Under the pieces are notes generated by a model, which did not search any database, was not told the origin of the DNA, and was given only the letters and a program-made list of their open reading frames with translations. From the NCBI GenBank assembly GCA_027486675.1, contig JAIXOQ010000030.1, positions 27,225-91,224 on the forward strand: 64,000 nt of DNA. Reading direction: 5' to 3'. Below are positions 60,950-64,000 of this stretch, one piece after another. This stretch comes from Pseudomonadota bacterium. Its GTDB lineage: Bacteria > Bdellovibrionota > UBA1018 > CAIMNF01. The first letter of the stretch is position 1. Every line of letters begins with the position of its first letter. A program made the position numbers and the translations under genes.

Positions 60950-61986
60950 GGCCTGAGTACCCGAATGTCGGATTTGGAGCGCACGCGCAGCTCCGGCCCA
61001 CTCCCCGACCCAACCCGACCTAAGACGAGTCCGGGTGCTTTAGGGCCGTACTGGCTCTTGATGGAATCATCGTCCGTGACATCAAACTGCACAGACGTTG
61101 ACCCGCTCAAACTTGTTAAATCAAAACGACCCGAAAACGTAGTGGGCAAGGTCACGGCAACCTTCCCGCCGTCGGACTCAATCCAACTGTCTCGTTTTAA
61201 GTCCCGCCACTCCACACGTACATTGCCTGTACCTAGAGATGCTTCGATTGAGCCGCTTAAGTTTAAGACCTCAATGGGTTCAACCCGTGAGTGAACACTA
61301 AGAGATCCAGTAAAGTCTTCGCTCCTTAACGAAGCTTGATCGAGCTCAAGATGCAGGTCACCCACCACTCGCTCTACCCTCACCGAACCTTGGCCCACTT
61401 CAATGAAAGATGGATTCGTGAATTTGACTCCATCAATGATCACACTTCCTTTTCCAACCCAAATTCTAGAAGTGCAGGAAGAATCCCCGATTTCAACAGC
61501 ACCTTCTTTGACCCAAAAATGATTCTCTCCCTTTGCCGTCATGTGATCCACGCGGACGGAGGCACGTTCTGCACGCACTTGAATGGAGCCTTTAAAATCA
61601 TCTAACCAAACGTCTCCCTCCCCCCAAACGATATCGAGGTCGGTCCCACTGGGAATCTTCACCTCCCAGTCAGCACTGGTGATGAGCTCTTTCTTTTGCT
61701 GCATGCGGGTCAGAAGGTCCTCCCCACGTGCGTGGGCCAGGCGAATTTCGACTGTTTTTGGTGTTTCAAGAACACTTAAGCCATCTGTCTTTGAAGCGGC
61801 AGGAGTGGTCTTTTGATCGATGCGCAACCGGATGCGGTCTTGCGACCAACCTGAGATCCGAAGCGACCCACGCTTGCCTTCTAAACGCACGGCTTTGCGA
61901 TCCTTAATCGAGATATCCCGCTCAATTAAGCCGTCACCACTAGCGTTGAAGGAGAATCCTAAGAAGAAGAGACAGAGCCAGGACAT
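60946..61986 (-). CDS. Secreted DUF4097-like beta-repeat protein
   Basis: A signal sequence (MSWLCLFFLGFSFNASG) precedes a long right-handed beta-repeat: GSLRISGWSQDRIRLRIDQK, VWGEGDVWLDDFKGSIQVRAERASVRVD, GSVRVERVVGDLHLELDQASLRSED, and RVEPIEVLNLSGSIEASLGTG. This matches the DUF4097 family of putative adhesin-like or cell-surface proteins. Its role is unknown; being first in the LPS-core run suggests an envelope function. No Shine-Dalgarno is clear upstream of the ATG at 61986. Confidence 0.75.
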   Translation of the reverse strand: MSWLCLFFLGFSFNASGDGLIERDISIKDRKAVRLEGKRGSLRISGWSQDRIRLRIDQKTTPAASKTDGLSVLETPKTVEIRLAHARGEDLLTRMQQKKELITSADWEVKIPSGTDLDIVWGEGDVWLDDFKGSIQVRAERASVRVDHMTAKGENHFWVKEGAVEIGDSSCTSRIWVGKGSVIIDGVKFTNPSFIEVGQGSVRVERVVGDLHLELDQASLRSEDFTGSLSVHSRVEPIEVLNLSGSIEASLGTGNVRVEWRDLKRDSWIESDGGKVAVTLPTTFSGRFDLTSLSGSTSVQFDVTDDDSIKSQYGPKAPGLVLGRVGSGSGPELRVRSKSDIRVLRP

Positions 61987-62082
61987 GTGAGTGAGAGCTT
62001 ACGTCAGGAACAACGAACCCGCTAGAGTCCGACAATTTCACTTGCTCTTTTTTGGGCCTGCCCAGCAAACTCTTGGATCGCT

Positions 62083-63219
62083 ATGACACTCAATTTAAGG
62101 TCCTTTTTGTGCGTATTTCTATTGTTTGGAGCAACCACTCCGCTGGCTCACGCAGGCCAGGGCAAGTTGCTTTACTCATTTAAAAATGGTTTTGAGCTTC
62201 GCTTCAACGAGAGTAGCCCTGAACTGACTCATTCCTTTGGACGGCCAGGCGACCCATGGCACAGATCGGAAACGATCCCAGTTCCAGAGGGTTACGAACT
62301 CAAACAAGTCCTCGCTGGTATGACCAACAATTTGTCGGAGGACCTGCCGGATTCTGCGCAACTGATACTAGACCCTCTCAAGGGCGGTGGCAGCGTCGCA
62401 TTCTTTTTCGTAAGCCTCAAGAAGAGGCCATATCAGCAAAGCGCAACTAAGTGGCTTCTGGTTGCTGACTCCTCGGGGTCTTGGAACTGGATGATGCTAG
62501 AACATCGGCAAAACCCTAAAGACCAACAGCAGGAGAGTCTGTCCCAGCAATTCTTCAAAATTGGGACATCCATGATTCAGGGCGAATGGGATCCAAAACT
62601 TTCAAGTAACGAATTCACCTATCATGGCTCCGGTCTCAGGGCATTTGAGGCGAATGAAAAACTTTTTATCATCAGCGCATTTGGAATCTATTCGCTGGGT
62701 GATGATATTAAAAAAAAGAGTTGGTACCACTTCGGCAACTTTTCTTTCCAGGACATGACGGATAGCGAAACCTTCGCACTCAAACGAAACGGGCAGAAAA
62801 TCGAGATCAATGCCAGAAACCTCATCTTCAAGTCCTCGCAAAACATGCTTCACACCGGGAAGCTGATCCAGAACTTAAACCCATCTGAGCTGCTCAGCGA
62901 TAAAAAGACGCGCTCGCTTTTGTTGCGGGAGCTTGATTATTTCCCCTTTTTAGAATTCACGGACCTCGACCTTGTGGTGGATTTCATCGAAGCAAGATGG
63001 AGTCATGTCAGCGATCAGGATGAGGCTTCGCGCATGAAGGCCGCACTGATTCGCGCGATAGGAAGAAATGTTCAACTCTCACTTTCCAATCTCTCGAATT
63101 CACCTAAAGGAAGTGACGGACGCATTCAATTCCCCATCATTGAGAATCAGCTCTGTGATATTTTAGCGGCCAACCATACTCGCTACCTTCACAGCTCTCA
63201 CCGCTTTGGGACTCGTTAA
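62083..63219 (+). CDS. Secreted protein of unknown function (378 aa)
   Basis: A signal peptide (LRSFLCVFLLFGATTPLAHA) precedes the mature protein, which is beta-rich in the first two thirds (LLYSFKNGFELRFNESSPE, GSVAFFFVSLKKRPYQQSATKWLLVAD, SWNWMMLEHRQNP) and helical near the end (DEASRMKAALIRAIGRNVQLSLSNLS). No family is recognised. It is divergent from the DUF4097-like gene, with about 96 bases between the starts. Confidence 0.65.
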   Translation: MTLNLRSFLCVFLLFGATTPLAHAGQGKLLYSFKNGFELRFNESSPELTHSFGRPGDPWHRSETIPVPEGYELKQVLAGMTNNLSEDLPDSAQLILDPLKGGGSVAFFFVSLKKRPYQQSATKWLLVADSSGSWNWMMLEHRQNPKDQQQESLSQQFFKIGTSMIQGEWDPKLSSNEFTYHGSGLRAFEANEKLFIISAFGIYSLGDDIKKKSWYHFGNFSFQDMTDSETFALKRNGQKIEINARNLIFKSSQNMLHTGKLIQNLNPSELLSDKKTRSLLLRELDYFPFLEFTDLDLVVDFIEARWSHVSDQDEASRMKAALIRAIGRNVQLSLSNLSNSPKGSDGRIQFPIIENQLCDILAANHTRYLHSSHRFGTR

Positions 63220-63278
63220 AACCGCACCTGACCCTGGGGCGACCCTACTTTGGGCCCCCAGCTCGCATATAACAGTAC

Positions 63279-63306
63279 TTGACTAATTTGTGCGGCATGT
63301 TAGACT
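63279..63306 (+). promoter_or_regulatory. Candidate promoter of the orphan cyclic-di-GMP RNA
   Basis: TTGACT (63279-63284), a 16-base spacer and TAGACT (63301-63306) precede the structured RNA. The predicted transcript start is near 63313. The pattern is close to sigma70 type. The rest of the gap after the stop at 63219 shows no gene. Confidence 0.45.
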
Positions 63307-63312
63307 TGGATT

Positions 63313-63600
63313 ATGAGGTTTTCTTAACAAATTAATGAGTTTGGGCCCCAAGGAAGTGGGCTCTTGGATGAAGAGTGGGATATCCGTATCCCCCCTTTGA
63401 AAAAGGCAACCCGACTGAAAAGTCGGAGACGCAAAGTCACAGAGCTATCGGTTTCCACACCCCTTGGAAGCCCACGCTGGCTGGATCGCCAAAGGAGAAG
63501 CCAATCCAAACGGTTTCAAAGGGGGGTCCCCCTAACTCTCAAGGACCCCCTCTTCAATATCCGGCCCGAATTTGCATAGGATGCAGATTCGGGCTTTTTT
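63313..63600 (+). ncRNA. Orphan GEMM-I-type cyclic-di-GMP aptamer RNA (merRNA-like)
   Basis: The aptamer is at about 63393-63496. P1 is CCTTTG (63394-63399) with CAAAGG (63490-63495). It is followed by AAGGCAA, the P2 stem CCGACT/AGTCGG capped by a GAAA tetraloop (63411-63426) and the conserved ACGCAAAG (63429-63436). P3 is AGCTA (63442-63446) paired with TGGCT near 63478-63482, closed by TTTCC/GGAA. GNRA loop and ACGCAAAG are hallmarks of GEMM-I. An alternative long pairing CCCCCCTTTGA/TCAAAGGGGGG is possible. It ends in a terminator at 63564-63600 with no gene between. The layout resembles Bdellovibrio merRNA. Confidence 0.75.
63564..63600 (+). terminator. Strong intrinsic terminator of the orphan aptamer RNA
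   Basis: GCCCGAAT (63564-63571) pairs with ATTCGGGC (63587-63594), extended inside by TTGCAT/ATGCAG, and is followed by six T (63595-63600). It ends the transcript before tRNA-Cys. A second stem GGGGGTCC/GGACCCCC (about 63522-63550) precedes it without a T-run. Confidence 0.85.
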
Positions 63601-63663
63601 ATTTCAAGCGTTCCCACTTTGCGTTCCGATCGCTAGACTGTGTAAGAAATCAGTCTTCTTAGG

Positions 63664-63739
63664 GGTGACGTGCCCGAATGGCTAAGGGGGCAGTTTGCAA
63701 AACTGCTTTGTGTTGGTTCGAATCCAATCGTCACCTCCA
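63664..63739 (+). tRNA. tRNA-Cys (anticodon GCA)
   Basis: The acceptor stem GGTGACG (63664-63670) pairs with CGTCACC (63729-63735). The anticodon stem GCAGT/ACTGC encloses TTGCAAA (anticodon GCA). The T-arm has GGTTCGAATCC. The discriminator is T, the identity mark of tRNA-Cys, and CCA is encoded. Confidence 0.96.
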
Positions 63740-63745
63740 ACTTTT

Positions 63746-64000
63746 CTGGGTACGTACCGGACACATGGGTGACATCTCATACCGGAGACATAGGTAACAC
63801 TTTTGACCCGAACGGATTCTTTAGGTGTTCGAATCTTAAGCCTTCTACATCGAAGTAACCCAAATCGTAATTCATAAAACTCACGAGCCAAATTCCATCA
63901 TCGATTTCCTTGATGCCGACTTCTTGACCTGTAAACACGCGACTGAGATTGATCTTATTGTTATCAAAACAAATTCTTCCGCACGAGGTCACTCGAATGA
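63746..64000 (-). mobile_element. End of an IS481-type element, cut by the window edge
   Basis: The element end lies about 7 bases after tRNA-Cys. Two near-repeats ACCGGACACATGGGTGACAT (63756-63775) and ACCGGAGACATAGGTAACAC (63781-63800) agree in 16 of 20 bases and look like transposase-binding repeats inside the terminal region. The exact border cannot be fixed, because the other end is outside the window. Confidence 0.65.
63777..64000 (-). CDS. IS481-type transposase, C-terminal end (partial)
   Basis: The frame is open to the window edge on its 5' side, so the GTG at 63992 is not the true start. The visible C-terminus (GRICFDNNKINLSRVFTGQE, then DGIWLVSFMNYDLGYFD) and the ending NPFGSKVLPMSPV match the tails of IS481-like DDE transposases. 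The catalytic domain is outside the window. Confidence 0.75.
   Translation of the reverse strand, partial: IRVTSCGRICFDNNKINLSRVFTGQEVGIKEIDDGIWLVSFMNYDLGYFDVEGLRFEHLKNPFGSKVLPMSPV

Noticed and set aside
63670..63858. 62-aa open frame starting MPEWLRGQFAK
   Set aside because: It is a translation of tRNA-Cys and the IS end.

Overview
The window reads as a stretch of chromosome from a Gram-negative bacterium, most likely in the Bdellovibrionota (Bdellovibrio and relatives, Oligoflexia). The Gram-negative envelope is shown by Kdo transferase, a family 9 heptosyltransferase, a LolC/E permease, outer-membrane phospholipase A and the mreC-mreD-mrdA-rodA cell-shape block. The best taxonomic hint is an orphan cyclic-di-GMP (GEMM-I-type) aptamer at about 63.4 kb that ends in a strong terminator with no gene behind it. 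This is the layout of merRNA, the massively expressed riboswitch RNA known from Bdellovibrio bacteriovorus. The assignment is an inference; no phylogeny could be run. Coding density is high and many genes overlap by 4 to 60 bases.

Layout. 0-2.2 kb: two Ala/Gly-rich proteins of unknown function, then lipB. 2.2-13.2 kb (minus strand): a response regulator with a hybrid histidine kinase, then a run of secreted protein, miaB, gamma-carbonic anhydrase, dnaE and a CsgG/FlgT-like lipoprotein. 13.3-18.2 kb: a RAYT-like protein, mutS, convergent mutY, and a cell-wall amidase whose stop codon lies in the inverted repeat of a complete IS element (18.2-19.2 kb). 19.2-26.2 kb: thioesterase and holA (minus), then nrdR-nusB, an M17-N-like protein, two unknown small proteins, a PrkA-like kinase and a RluA-type pseudouridine synthase. 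26.2-33.5 kb: small secreted or repair/stress proteins around tRNA-His (HAD phosphatase, MGMT, Dps, CDF transporter, PldA).

33.6-36.4 kb is the accessory part: a degraded GNAT remnant, a YpsA/SLOG-type protein, a secreted protein of unknown function, and two copies of a structured repeat of about 230-250 bp. Each copy has a perfectly self-complementary long stem (34 and 31 bp). The arms are unrelated between the copies, while the loop and flanks are conserved. tRNA-Val follows. 36.4-44.5 kb: heme A synthase and a thioredoxin-like protein, a stand-alone 2-oxoacid acyltransferase domain, a small HEAGH membrane protein, a UvrA-family protein, an alpha/beta hydrolase and a SurA-N/PpiD-like protein.

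44.6-51.8 kb: mreC-mreD-mrdA-rodA (elongasome), then ROK kinase, PilZ protein and proline iminopeptidase. 51.75-62 kb (minus): a nearly gap-free run reading DUF4097-like protein, GT9, waaA/kdtA, FAD-type protein, fadJ-like, lolC/E, ribE, ribBA, ribH, which joins envelope, lipid and riboflavin synthesis. 62-64 kb: a secreted protein, the merRNA-like RNA, tRNA-Cys and the end of an IS481-type element cut by the window edge.
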